From Demequina lignilytica (GTDB taxonomy: Bacteria; Actinomycetota; Actinomycetes; Actinomycetales; Demequinaceae), in contig NZ_JAUHPX010000001.1 in NCBI RefSeq assembly GCF_030418305.1, positions 496,001 through 560,000 on the forward strand: a stretch of DNA of 64,000 bases, read 5' to 3'. The notes below the pieces were generated by a model. That model was given only the letters and a program-made list of their open reading frames with translations, was not told the origin of the DNA and did no database searches. Every line of letters starts with the position of its first letter. The stretch's first letter is position 1. Positions 17,291-25,211 of this stretch are shown here, in pieces. Made by a program: the position numbers and the translations under genes.

Positions 17291-17341
17291 GGGAGGGAGG
17301 GGGTGAGGGAGAGAGAGGGAGAGAGGGAGAGAGGGCGGGAG
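17291..17341 (+). repeat. Purine-only GA microsatellite with a G-quadruplex motif
   Basis: Between dus and the RibD-like gene the + strand is almost pure purine, with repeated GGGAGAGA units. The first part has four G-runs with short loops (GGG-A-GGG-A-GGGGG-TGA-GGG, 17291-17309), which fits an intramolecular quadruplex. Confidence 0.7.
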
Positions 17342-17352
17342 TGGCCGGCGGG

Positions 17353-18516
17353 TCAGCCGCCGGACACGCTGAGCTCGGCCTCGCGCAGCCGCAGCTCCAG
17401 ATCCGGGGTGATGTCCTGGGTGTCGAGCCAGCCGTCCGGGCACGCGGGGACGCGGGGCGATCCCTGCCGGCCGCGGGGGCCCTCGGCCTCGGCCCCCGGG
17501 TACGGCGAGTCGAGGTCGAGCGTGTCGAGGATCGACCGCAGCTCGGCCAGCGTCGACACGAGCCCGAGCGATCGCCGCACCTCCCCACCGACCGGGTAGC
17601 CCTTGAGATACCAGGACATGTGCTTGCGGATCTCCCGCATCGCCTTGTCCTCGTCGTCGCCGAAGTGGGCGACCATGAGCTCGCCGTGGCGGTAGATGGT
17701 GTCCGCGACGGTCCGGAGGCCGGGCCGGACCCGCTCGGGCCGTCCCTCGAACGCCGCCTGGAGATCCGCGAACAGCCACGGCCGGCCCATGCAGCCGCGG
17801 CCGACCACCACGCCGTCGCAGCCGGTCTCCTCGACCATGCGGATCGCGTCCTCGGCCTGCCAGATGTCGCCGTTGCCCAGCACGGGGATGGTGCGGATCG
17901 CGTCCTTGAGCCGGGCGATCGAGGACCAGTCCGCCTCGCCCGAGTAGTACTCGGCGGCGGTGCGCGCGTGCAGCCCGACGGCCGAGACCCCCTCGCGCTC
18001 GGCGGTGCGCGCGGCGTCGAGGTACGTGAGGTGGTCGTCGTCGACGCCCTTGCGCATCTTGACCGTCACGGGGATGTCGAACCGCGAGGCCTCGCGCACG
18101 GCGGCGCGGACGATGTCGCGGAACAGGTCGCGCTTCCACGGCAGCACCGCTCCCCCGCCCTTCCGGGTCACCTTGGGCACGGGGCAGCCGAAGTTCATGT
18201 CGATGTGGTCGGCGCGGTCCTCCTCGCAGATCATCCGCACCGCGGCGCCGATGGTCGCCGGGTCCACGCCGTAGACCTGCACCGAGCGCGGGGTCTCGTC
18301 CGGGTCGTGCGCGATGATGCGCAGCGACTCGGGCGTGCGCTCGACCAGCGCGCGGGACGTCACCATCTCGGCGACGTACAGGCCGCCGCCGTGCTCGCGG
18401 CACAGGCGGCGGAACGCCGCGTTCGTGATACCCGCCATCGGCGCGAGCACCACCGGGGTGTCGACCTCGAGGGGGCCGATGCGCAGGGGCGGGAGCAGGC
18501 GGGTGGTCGAGGTCAT
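17353..18516 (-). CDS. dusB: tRNA-dihydrouridine synthase
   Basis: 387 residues from the ATG at 18516 (an alternative ATG lies 9 bases upstream). FMN-binding barrel motifs: VVLAPMAGITNAAFRRL at the start, the catalytic-cysteine loop HIDMNFGCPVPKVTRKGGG, VKMRKG, and GCDGVVVGRGCMGRPWLF. The family reduces uridines in tRNA D-loops with NADPH. Length is slightly above the usual 320-350 because of a C-terminal helical extension. Neighbours dgt and glyS match other actinobacterial genomes. Confidence 0.92.
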   Translation of the reverse strand: MTSTTRLLPPLRIGPLEVDTPVVLAPMAGITNAAFRRLCREHGGGLYVAEMVTSRALVERTPESLRIIAHDPDETPRSVQVYGVDPATIGAAVRMICEEDRADHIDMNFGCPVPKVTRKGGGAVLPWKRDLFRDIVRAAVREASRFDIPVTVKMRKGVDDDHLTYLDAARTAEREGVSAVGLHARTAAEYYSGEADWSSIARLKDAIRTIPVLGNGDIWQAEDAIRMVEETGCDGVVVGRGCMGRPWLFADLQAAFEGRPERVRPGLRTVADTIYRHGELMVAHFGDDEDKAMREIRKHMSWYLKGYPVGGEVRRSLGLVSTLAELRSILDTLDLDSPYPGAEAEGPRGRQGSPRVPACPDGWLDTQDITPDLELRLREAELSVSGG

Positions 18517-18567
18517 GGCGTCCATTCTCTCAAAGCGCCACCGCGCCGACGCCCGTCCCCGGACACA

Positions 18568-18605
18568 CTCGCGCCCGGGCCGCTGAGGGAAAGCCCGGGC
18601 GCGAG
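18568..18605 (-). repeat. Perfect 13-base inverted repeat upstream of dus
   Basis: Arms 18568-18580 and 18593-18605 (CTCGCGCCCGGGC and complement) flank a 12-base loop. No T-run. It could be part of the dus leader or end a short upstream transcript. It sits about 50 bases before the dus start. Confidence 0.6.
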
Positions 18606-18639
18606 GCGCCGCGGCGCAGCGATCAAGCGCGCAGCCGCA

Positions 18640-18725
18640 ACGATTCTGGTGAAGGCGGGACACTCCCCTCCTCAGCAGGAGCGCCCCCCGACGTTCCTGT
18701 TTTCCCGCCTGACCTCAGCGTGGTC
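18640..18725 (+). ncRNA. Candidate small RNA resembling actinobacterial 6C RNA
   Basis: Within the 260-base gap between two minus-strand genes an 8-pair outer stem (AGGCGGGA 18653-18660 with TCCCGCCT 18703-18710) encloses an inner stem (AGCAGGA 18674-18680 with TCCTGTT 18695-18701) whose loop holds six consecutive C. A second C-rich stretch, CACTCCCCTCC (18661-18671), precedes it. C-rich loops define the 6C RNA of actinobacteria. Strand follows from the C-run; a weak GATTCT -10 lies at 18642. The ends are estimates. Confidence 0.42.
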
Positions 18726-18777
18726 CCTGGTGAGGCGCCCGTCAAGGGCAAAACGGACATTTCATTGAAAAGCGGTG

Positions 18778-19965
18778 CTATTCGAGGGAATCCTGCGCCG
18801 CGGACTGCGGGCGCTCCTCGTCGTCCGCCGGTTCCGCGAGCGCCTCGCCGCCGAGCCCGACGATCAGCGCACCGATGCCCGTGGTGAGCGGCACGGCGAG
18901 CACCAGCCCGATCGAGCCGACGAGGGTCCGCACCACCTCGCCCGCGAGCTCCGAGGACGTCACCGCGGTGCTGAGGGGGTTGTCGTAGACCGCGATCAGC
19001 ATGATCAGCGGAAGGGAGGCCCCCACGTAGGCGAAGGCGATGGTGTAGACGGTCGACGCGATGTGGTCGCGACCGATCCGCATGCCGCGCACGAACAGCT
19101 GCCACGGGCCCAGGTCCGGCCGGGCGGCGCCCAGCTCCCAGACCGCCGAGGCCTGGGTGATCGTGACGTCGTTCAGCACGCCCAGCCCCGCGATCATCAG
19201 CCCGCACAGCGCGAGGCCGGACAGCGACAGCCGACCCTCGACGAACGCGATGTTGATCTGCGCGTCGTCGGGCACGCCGGGGATGCGCGCGGCGTCCACC
19301 GCCCAGGTCCCGAGCACGGCCGTGACGAGCAGTCCCGCGATGGTGCCCAGGTAGGCCGTGGTGGTGCGCGCGTTGGGACCGTGGGCGACGTACAGCAGCA
19401 CGAACAGCGCGCCCGCGCTGGTCACGAGCCCGATGATCGCGGGCGATCCGCCGTCGAGCAGGGCCGGGATCGTGTAGAAGCCGACGATGCCGAAGGCGGC
19501 CACCAGGCCGAGCAGGGCGCCGAGCCCGCGCCACCAGGCCACCGCGAGCACCAGCACCACGTAGAGGATCAGCAGGGCGAGCAGCGGCCCGCCGCGCTCG
19601 AAGTCGGAGAAGACCACCGCGCCGTCGTCGAGCTCGATCGCACGGATCCGGTCGCCCTCCTCGAAGGTGAGCGACGGGATCCCGGTGGGAGACATCACCG
19701 TCTGCTGCTCATGCCCCTCGGTGGTGACCTCGACGGTGATGTCGCCCGTCGCATCGTCGACCGCGAGCACCGTCGCGTCGACGCGCGAGGCGCCCTCGTA
19801 GAGCATCGGCTGGGAGCCGAGCATCGCGAACGTGGACGGCCACGTCACCGCCGCGCCGACCACCACGGCGGCGAGGACCGCGCCGACCAGCGCCCACAGC
19901 AGGCGCGTGGTGCCGGGCGTGGCCGCGGGCCGACGCTCCGTCAGATGCGAGTGCCCGGCACCCAT
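18778..19965 (-). CDS. YibE/F-family multi-pass membrane protein
   Basis: 395 residues. An N-terminal membrane anchor (residues 20-45) is followed by an extracytoplasmic beta-rich region with VDATVLAVDDATGDITVEV and EGDRIRAIELDDGAVVF, then seven or so membrane helices. The helical part has GVLNDVTITQASAVWEL, the conserved core of YibE/F proteins. Function is unknown; transport has been suggested for the family but not shown. It ends 260 bases before dus and starts 13 bases after the glyS stop, so it may be co-transcribed with glyS. Confidence 0.85.
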   Translation of the reverse strand: MGAGHSHLTERRPAATPGTTRLLWALVGAVLAAVVVGAAVTWPSTFAMLGSQPMLYEGASRVDATVLAVDDATGDITVEVTTEGHEQQTVMSPTGIPSLTFEEGDRIRAIELDDGAVVFSDFERGGPLLALLILYVVLVLAVAWWRGLGALLGLVAAFGIVGFYTIPALLDGGSPAIIGLVTSAGALFVLLYVAHGPNARTTTAYLGTIAGLLVTAVLGTWAVDAARIPGVPDDAQINIAFVEGRLSLSGLALCGLMIAGLGVLNDVTITQASAVWELGAARPDLGPWQLFVRGMRIGRDHIASTVYTIAFAYVGASLPLIMLIAVYDNPLSTAVTSSELAGEVVRTLVGSIGLVLAVPLTTGIGALIVGLGGEALAEPADDEERPQSAAQDSLE

Positions 19966-19978
19966 GAGCCCGCGGCCG

Positions 19979-21364
19979 TCACGCGCCGATCAGGCGCTGG
20001 GCGAGGTAGCCGCTCACCTGCGAGAGCGCGACGCGCTCCTGCTGCATGGTGTCGCGATCGCGGATGGTCACCGCCTGGTCGTCGAGCGTGTCGAAGTCGA
20101 TGGTGACGCAGAAGGGCGTGCCGACCTCGTCCTGACGGCGATAGCGCTTGCCGATGGACTGGGTCACGTCCACGTCGATGTTCCACGCCCCGCGCAGCTC
20201 CTTCGCGAGCGCCTCGGCCGTCGGCACCAGATCCGCGGACTTCGACAGCGGCAGGACCGCGGCCTTGACCGGCGCGAGGCGCGGGTCCAGGCGCAGCACG
20301 GTGCGGGTCTCGGTGCCGCCCTTCGCTGTCGGGACCTCCTCCTCCGTGTACGCCTCGACCAGGAAGGCCATCAGCGAGCGCGACAGGCCCGCCGCGGGCT
20401 CGATCACGTACGGCACGTAGCGCTCGTTCGTGGCCGGGTCCAGGTAGCTCAGGTCCTTGCCGGAGTGCTTCGCGTGGGTGCTCAGGTCGAAGTCGGTGCG
20501 GTTCGCGATGCCCTCGAGCTCGCCCCACTCGGAGCCCTGGAAGCCGAAGCGGTACTCGATGTCCGTGGTGCCCTTGGAGTAGTGCGAGAGCTTCTCGAGC
20601 GGGTGCTCGTACAGGCGCAGGTTGTCCTCGGCGATGCCGAGGTCGGTGTACCAGTTCTTGCGCGTCTCGATCCAGTGCTGGTGCCACTCCTCGTCGGTGC
20701 CGGGCACCACGAAGAACTCCATCTCCATCTGCTCGAACTCGCGGGTACGGAAGATGAAGTTGCCCGGCGTGATCTCGTTGCGGAAGGACTTGCCCACCTG
20801 CGCGATGCCGAACGGAGGCTTCTGGCGCGAGGTGCGCATGACGTTCTCGAAGTTCACGAAGATGCCCTGCGCGGTCTCGGGGCGCAGGTAATGCAGCCCC
20901 GAGTCGTCGGACGCGGCGCCCAGGTAGGTGCGGAGCAGGCCGTTGAACATCTTGGGCTCGGTCCACTGGCCGCGCGTGCCGCAGGCGGCGCAGGCGATCT
21001 CGGCGAGGCCGCCCTCGGGGGCGCGGCCCTTCTTCTCCTCGAACTCCTCGAGGAGGTGGTCCTCGCGGTAGCGCTTGTGGCAGGACAGGCACTCCACCAG
21101 CGGGTCGACGAACGCGGCGATGTGGCCGGAGGCCTCCCAGACCTGCGGCGGGAGGATCACGGAGGAGTCGAGGCCGACGATGTCGTCGCGCGAGGTGACC
21201 ATCGCGCGCCACCACTGGCGCTTGATGTTCTCCTTGAGCTCGACGCCCAGCGGCCCGTAGTCCCACGCGGAGCGCGTCCCTCCGTAGATCTCGCCGCACG
21301 GGAACACGAAGCCGCGGCGCTTCGCGAGCGAGATGACGTTGTCGAGACGGCTGGGTGCGGCCAC
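19979..21364 (-). CDS. glyS: Glycyl-tRNA synthetase (dimeric alpha2 type)
   Basis: 461 residues from a GTG seven bases after AAGGAG. Class II motifs: [15 protein letters not shown] at the start, [26 protein letters not shown] (motif 2 region), [17 protein letters not shown] (motif 3), and an anticodon-binding C-terminal domain with [25 protein letters not shown] zinc-like site (CLSCHKRY and CAACGTRG) lies in the insertion. It charges tRNA-Gly. The single-chain type is typical of actinobacteria, unlike the alpha2beta2 enzyme of many other bacteria. Confidence 0.95.
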   Translation of the reverse strand: MAAPSRLDNVISLAKRRGFVFPCGEIYGGTRSAWDYGPLGVELKENIKRQWWRAMVTSRDDIVGLDSSVILPPQVWEASGHIAAFVDPLVECLSCHKRYREDHLLEEFEEKKGRAPEGGLAEIACAACGTRGQWTEPKMFNGLLRTYLGAASDDSGLHYLRPETAQGIFVNFENVMRTSRQKPPFGIAQVGKSFRNEITPGNFIFRTREFEQMEMEFFVVPGTDEEWHQHWIETRKNWYTDLGIAEDNLRLYEHPLEKLSHYSKGTTDIEYRFGFQGSEWGELEGIANRTDFDLSTHAKHSGKDLSYLDPATNERYVPYVIEPAAGLSRSLMAFLVEAYTEEEVPTAKGGTETRTVLRLDPRLAPVKAAVLPLSKSADLVPTAEALAKELRGAWNIDVDVTQSIGKRYRRQDEVGTPFCVTIDFDTLDDQAVTIRDRDTMQQERVALSQVSGYLAQRLIGA

Positions 21365-21486
21365 GTGAATGCTCCTTGTGGAGGGGTCGGGATAGCTCGG
21401 GACAGTCTATCGGTGCGCGAGGAGGGACGATGCGGGCCCGGCGCCCGCGTGCGGGCGCCGCCAGGCGGTCGGGACGATCGTCCTTA

Positions 21487-21515
21487 TTGCGAACGATTAT
21501 CAATTGCACTACAGT
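21487..21515 (+). promoter_or_regulatory. znuA promoter with Zur-like operator in its spacer
   Basis: -35 TTGCGA (21487-21492), 17-base spacer, -10 TACAGT (21510-21515). The expected start of transcription, 7-8 bases on, falls on the ATG at 21523, which implies a leaderless mRNA. The partly palindromic box GCGAACGATTATCAATTGC (21489-21507), centred on GATTATC, overlaps the promoter and resembles Fur/Zur operators. A Zur-like gene ends the operon. Confidence 0.65.
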
Positions 21516-21522
21516 GATGCTC

Positions 21523-22455
21523 ATGAACAAGACGTCCGCGCTGATCGCCGCCGCCGCAGCCTCCTCCCTCGCCCTGACCGCCTGCTCCGCGGGCACCTCG
21601 GGCACCTCCGCATCGTCCGACGCCTCGTCGGCGTCGCTCACGGTCGCGACCGCGTTCTACCCGCTGGAGTTCGTGGCCGAGCAGGTGGGCGGCGACCTGG
21701 TGTCGCTCGTGTCCATGACGCCCGCGGGCGTGGAGCCTCACGACGTGGAGCTGTCCCCCGCGACCGTCCGCCAGCTGGGCACCGCGGACCTCGCGCTGTA
21801 CCTGTCCGAGTTCCAACCCGCCGTCGACGACGCGATCTCGACCACCGGCGTCGAGGCGCTCGATGCGGCCGCCGTGGTCGAGCTGCACGAGGCCGAGGAG
21901 CACGACCACGAGGAGGAGGGCGAGGACGAGCACGACCACGGCTCCGAGGACCCGCACTTCTGGCTCGACCCGACGCTTCTCGCGGCCTACGGCGACTCGG
22001 TGGGCGAGGCCTTCGCAGCCGCCGATCCCGACAACGCCGAGACCTACACGGCGAACGCCGCCGCGTTGCACGCCGCCCTCGACGAGCTCGACGGCCAGTT
22101 CTCGAGCGGCCTCGCCCAGTGCGAGCGCGACACGATCGTCACGAGCCACGAGGCGTTCGGGTACCTGGCCGAGGCGTACGGGCTCCACCAGGAGGGCATC
22201 GCCGGGCTCGACCCGGAGAACGAGCCCTCGCCCGCCCGCATCCTCGAGCTGAAGGACATCATCGTCGAGACGGGCGCGACCACCATCTTCACCGAGGACG
22301 CTGTCAGCGCCTCCGTCGCGGAGGCCCTCGCCTCGGACGTCGGCGTCGAGACCACCGTGCTCAGCCCCGTGGAGACGGTGGCCGACGGCGACCACTACAT
22401 TGCTGTCATGACCAGGAACCTCGCGGCGCTGGAGGACGCGCTGAGCTGTGAGTGA
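21523..22455 (+). CDS. znuA: Zinc ABC transporter substrate-binding lipoprotein
   Basis: 310 residues from the ATG at 21523 (in-frame GTG/ATG at 21514/21517 overlap the -10 box). Lipobox LTAC with Cys 21. TAFYPLEFVAEQVGGD is the cluster A-I (ZnuA/TroA) start. A His/Asp/Glu-rich loop at residues 124-145 (HEAEEHDHEEEGEDEHDHG) is the mark of zinc-specific binding proteins. Later HFWLDP and SHEAFGYLAEAYGL carry metal-ligand His. It delivers zinc to ZnuCB. The stop overlaps znuC by 8 bases. Confidence 0.93.
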   Translation: MNKTSALIAAAAASSLALTACSAGTSGTSASSDASSASLTVATAFYPLEFVAEQVGGDLVSLVSMTPAGVEPHDVELSPATVRQLGTADLALYLSEFQPAVDDAISTTGVEALDAAAVVELHEAEEHDHEEEGEDEHDHGSEDPHFWLDPTLLAAYGDSVGEAFAAADPDNAETYTANAAALHAALDELDGQFSSGLAQCERDTIVTSHEAFGYLAEAYGLHQEGIAGLDPENEPSPARILELKDIIVETGATTIFTEDAVSASVAEALASDVGVETTVLSPVETVADGDHYIAVMTRNLAALEDALSCE

Positions 22456-23275
22456 TCCCTCCCTGCACGCGGACGTCCCGCCCTCGCTGGTCGAGGCGCG
22501 GGACGTGCGCGTCTCCCTGCAGGGCACGGAGATCCTCCATGGCGTCTCGCTGCGCGCGTCGGCGGGCGAGGTCGTCGCGCTCATGGGCGGCAACGGCTCC
22601 GGGAAGTCGACGTTCGTGCGCGGCATCGTCGGCGCCGTGCCGATCGCGTCGGGCGCGATCGATCTGTTCGGCAGCCCCGCCGCCCCGCTGACCCGCGCGC
22701 GGCTCGGCTACGTGCCGCAACGCATCACGGCCGCCGGCGGTGTCTCCGCCACCGCGATCGAGGTCGTGACCTCGGGCCTGCTCGGGGCGCGCGAGACCGC
22801 CGGCCGCACCGGGTCGCGGCTCCGTGGCCTGGTGCCGCCTCACGACGCGCGAGCGCGCGCCCGCGCCGCCCTCGCCTCGATGGGCGTCGAGGACCTCGCG
22901 AAGCGCGACGTGTCGCGCCTGTCGGGCGGCCAGCAGCAGCGCGTGCTGATCGCCCGAGCCCTGGTGCGCGAGCCGCGCCTGCTGATCCTCGACGAGCCGA
23001 TGGCGGGCGTCGACCTGCAGTCGCAGGTCGCCTTCGCCCACACCCTGGGCCACCTCAAGGAGGACGGCGTCGGGATCCTCGTGGTTCTCCACGAGCTCGG
23101 TGCGCTCGCCCGCCACATCGACCGCGCCGTGGTGCTCGAGCAGGGCTGCGTGACCTACGACGGCGTCCCGCCCAAGGACCTGGGCGTGCACGCGCTCCCC
23201 GGCCACGACCATGAGCACCCGCACACCGACCCGCCCGTGCGCGAGGGCGGCTCGCTCGGATTGGAGGGGCCGTGA
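22448..23275 (+). CDS. znuC: Zinc ABC transporter ATP-binding protein
   Basis: 275 residues from a GTG overlapping znuA. Walker A GGNGSGKST (residues 47-55), signature LSGGQQQRVL, Walker B LLILDEPMAGVD. The C-terminus has the His-rich HDHEHPHTD, common in zinc transporter ATPases. It couples to ZnuB; the stop overlaps the next start (GTGA). Confidence 0.93.
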   Translation: MSDPSLHADVPPSLVEARDVRVSLQGTEILHGVSLRASAGEVVALMGGNGSGKSTFVRGIVGAVPIASGAIDLFGSPAAPLTRARLGYVPQRITAAGGVSATAIEVVTSGLLGARETAGRTGSRLRGLVPPHDARARARAALASMGVEDLAKRDVSRLSGGQQQRVLIARALVREPRLLILDEPMAGVDLQSQVAFAHTLGHLKEDGVGILVVLHELGALARHIDRAVVLEQGCVTYDGVPPKDLGVHALPGHDHEHPHTDPPVREGGSLGLEGP

Positions 23276-24108
23276 ACCTTCTCGCGGAGCCGCTGATCCA
23301 GCGCATGCTCATCGTCGGCCTGCTCGTCGGCATGGCGGCACCCGTCATGGGCACCTACCTGGTGCAGCGCCGCATGGCGCTGCTCGGCGACGGCATCGGC
23401 CACGTGGCGCTCGCGGGCGTCGCGGCGGGATGGCTCGCCGGCGCCGCCTTCGACCTCGCGCGGCAGGACGCGCTCGCCATCCCCGGCGCCGTCGTGTTCG
23501 CGATCATCGGAGCCGTGGTCATCGAGCGCATGCGCTCGCGAGGAACGGCCGCGGACATCGTCATGGCGATCCTGTTCTACGGCGGCATCGCGAGCGGTGT
23601 GCTGCTGATCGGGCTCGCCGGCGGATCCAACGCCAACCTGCTCGGCTACCTGTTCGGGTCGATCTCGACCGTGACCTGGGGCGACGTGTGGATGAGCGCC
23701 GGCCTCGCGGCGCTGATCCTGGTCGTGGGCCTCGGGCTGCGCGCGGCGCTGTTCACGGTCACCCATGACCAGGAGTTCGCGCGCTCGACGGGGCTGCCGG
23801 TCGACGCGCTGAACATGGTGGTCGCGGTGCTCGCGGCCGTCACCATCACGGTGGCGATGCGCGTGGTCGGCGTGCTGCTGGTCAGCGCGCTCATGATCGT
23901 GCCGGTCGCGATCGCGCAGCTGCTGACGCGATCCTTCGCGCGCACCATGCACGTCGCCATGGGCCTCGGCGCGGCCCTGACCCTCACCGGGATCTGGATC
24001 ACCGTCTTCCAGGACATCCAGCCGGGCTCGCTGATCGTCGTCATCGGGGTGGTCGTCTACGTGGTGGTCGCGCTGATCACCTCGCTGCTGAAGGGGTCCC
24101 GACGATGA
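23272..24108 (+). CDS. znuB: Zinc ABC transporter permease
   Basis: 278 residues of the ABC-3 permease family with about eight membrane helices. Typical stretches: MGTYLVQRRMALLGDGIGHVALAGVA near the start, LLGYLFGSI in the middle, and VGVLLVSALMIVPVAIAQLLTRSF. It forms the membrane channel of the zinc importer. Overlaps of 4 bases with both neighbours. Confidence 0.93.
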   Translation: MNLLAEPLIQRMLIVGLLVGMAAPVMGTYLVQRRMALLGDGIGHVALAGVAAGWLAGAAFDLARQDALAIPGAVVFAIIGAVVIERMRSRGTAADIVMAILFYGGIASGVLLIGLAGGSNANLLGYLFGSISTVTWGDVWMSAGLAALILVVGLGLRAALFTVTHDQEFARSTGLPVDALNMVVAVLAAVTITVAMRVVGVLLVSALMIVPVAIAQLLTRSFARTMHVAMGLGAALTLTGIWITVFQDIQPGSLIVVIGVVVYVVVALITSLLKGSRR

Positions 24109-24521
24109 GCGGCGACGCGGCCCCACGGCCCCGCATGACCCGCCAGCGCGTCGAGATCCTCGACGCGCTCGACACGCGGGACTTCCGCTCCGCCCAGGCG
24201 TGGCACGAGCGGCTGCGGGCCGACGGCTCGACCGTGGGCCTCGCGACGGTCTACCGGACGCTGCAGGCGCTCGCCGAGACGGGCGACGTCGACTCCGTCG
24301 TGTCCGAGTCCGGCGAGATCCTGTACCGCCGCTGCGAGGCCGGCGAGGAGCACCACCATCACCTCCGCTGCCGCGTGTGCGGCAAGGCCGTCGAGATCGA
24401 CGTGCCCGCGTTCGAGGAGTTCGCCCATCGGATCGGCGCCGACCACGGGTACGGGGAGATCCGGCACACGATCGAGCTGACGGGCGTCTGCCCGGAGTGC
24501 GCCGCCGCGGGCCGGGGCTGA
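24105..24521 (+). CDS. zur: Fur-family regulator, probably zinc uptake regulator Zur
   Basis: 138 residues. A winged-helix DNA-binding domain (TRQRVEILDALDTRDF, GLATVYRTLQAL) precedes the dimerisation domain with HHHH (83-86), C89-x2-C92 and C129-x2-C132, the structural zinc and sensing ligands. As last gene of the znu operon it probably represses the promoter at 21487-21515 when zinc is replete, giving a self-limiting loop. Assignment to Zur rather than Fur rests on context. Confidence 0.88.
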   Translation: MSGDAAPRPRMTRQRVEILDALDTRDFRSAQAWHERLRADGSTVGLATVYRTLQALAETGDVDSVVSESGEILYRRCEAGEEHHHHLRCRVCGKAVEIDVPAFEEFAHRIGADHGYGEIRHTIELTGVCPECAAAGRG

Positions 24522-25057
24522 TGGCCGGCGTCCCCTCGTTCGTGCTCGACGGCCCCTGGTGGGGCCTGTTCGTGTTCCTCTGCGGCGTGGTCTTCCTCCG
24601 CACCCAGGCGACGTACTGGGTGGCCCGCTGGGCGCGCACCGGGGCCGACGCGGTCGCGGACCGTGCGGAGGAGCACAGCAGCCCCCGCGCGCGCCTCGCG
24701 CGCCGGTTCTCGGGACCCGGGATGGAGCGGGCGCGCGAGTTCATCGAGCGCTGGGGCTTCCTCGCGATCCCCGTGTCCTTCCTCACGGTCGGGTTCCAGA
24801 CCATGGTCAACGCGACGGCCGGCTACACGCGCATGCGCTGGGACCTCTACACGCTGGCGATGATCCCCGGCTGCATCGCGTGGGCGACCGTGTACACGCT
24901 CGTCCTGCTCGGGCTGTGGGAGGCGTGGGTGCGCAGCCCGTGGCTGCTCGCAGCGGCGGTGCTCCTGATCGTGGCAGCCGCGTTCGGGCTCAACCGGTGG
25001 CGGCGGAGCCGCCGCCCCGCCGCGCCCGCCGACCCCACGTCGCCCTACGCGTCCTGA
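24521..25057 (+). CDS. DedA/SNARE-associated-like membrane protein
   Basis: 178 residues; its ATG shares one base with the zur stop (TGATG). It has an N-terminal hydrophobic segment, an amphipathic stretch, then ERWGFLAIPVSFLTVGFQTMVNATAGYTRMRW, which resembles the DedA/VTT core (G-P/F-x-R and AG-x-SRM), followed by two membrane helices and a basic tail. DedA proteins act as lipid or carrier-lipid flippases in the membrane. It is shorter than the usual 200 residues and the match is partial. Confidence 0.6.
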   Translation: MAGVPSFVLDGPWWGLFVFLCGVVFLRTQATYWVARWARTGADAVADRAEEHSSPRARLARRFSGPGMERAREFIERWGFLAIPVSFLTVGFQTMVNATAGYTRMRWDLYTLAMIPGCIAWATVYTLVLLGLWEAWVRSPWLLAAAVLLIVAAAFGLNRWRRSRRPAAPADPTSPYAS

Positions 25058-25097
25058 CCGCACCGCACCGCACTGCGCCGCACCGCGCCGCACTGCG
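25058..25097 (+). repeat. Tandem CCGCA-type short repeat
   Basis: Directly after the DedA-like stop the sequence is built from CCGCA and CTGCG units (CCGCACCGCACTGCG, then a near copy). It leads straight into the large palindrome at 25099. Confidence 0.6.
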
Positions 25098-25098
25098 A

Positions 25099-25150
25099 AA
25101 TGGCGGATCGGTGCACGAAACCTCGCGGTTTCGTGCACCGATCCGCCATT
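25099..25150. repeat. Perfect 24-base-pair palindrome with TCGC loop
   Basis: Arms 25099-25122 and 25127-25150 are exact reverse complements; the core is GGATCGGTGCACGAAACC. It lies between the convergent DedA-like and aldolase genes, so it may serve as a two-way terminator, yet it lacks T-runs and is far longer and more perfect than the other terminators in this window. A REP-like or miniature mobile element is possible. Confidence 0.85.
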
Positions 25151-25211
25151 GGGGCGCGGGAAGGCGCGGGGGCATGGGGGCGTGGGAGGCGCGGCGCGAG
25201 CGGCCGCGCCC

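Noticed and set aside
21365-21480. T-box leader before glyS
   Set aside because: Too short and lacking the T-box core; glyS has a simple ribosome site close to a short upstream region.
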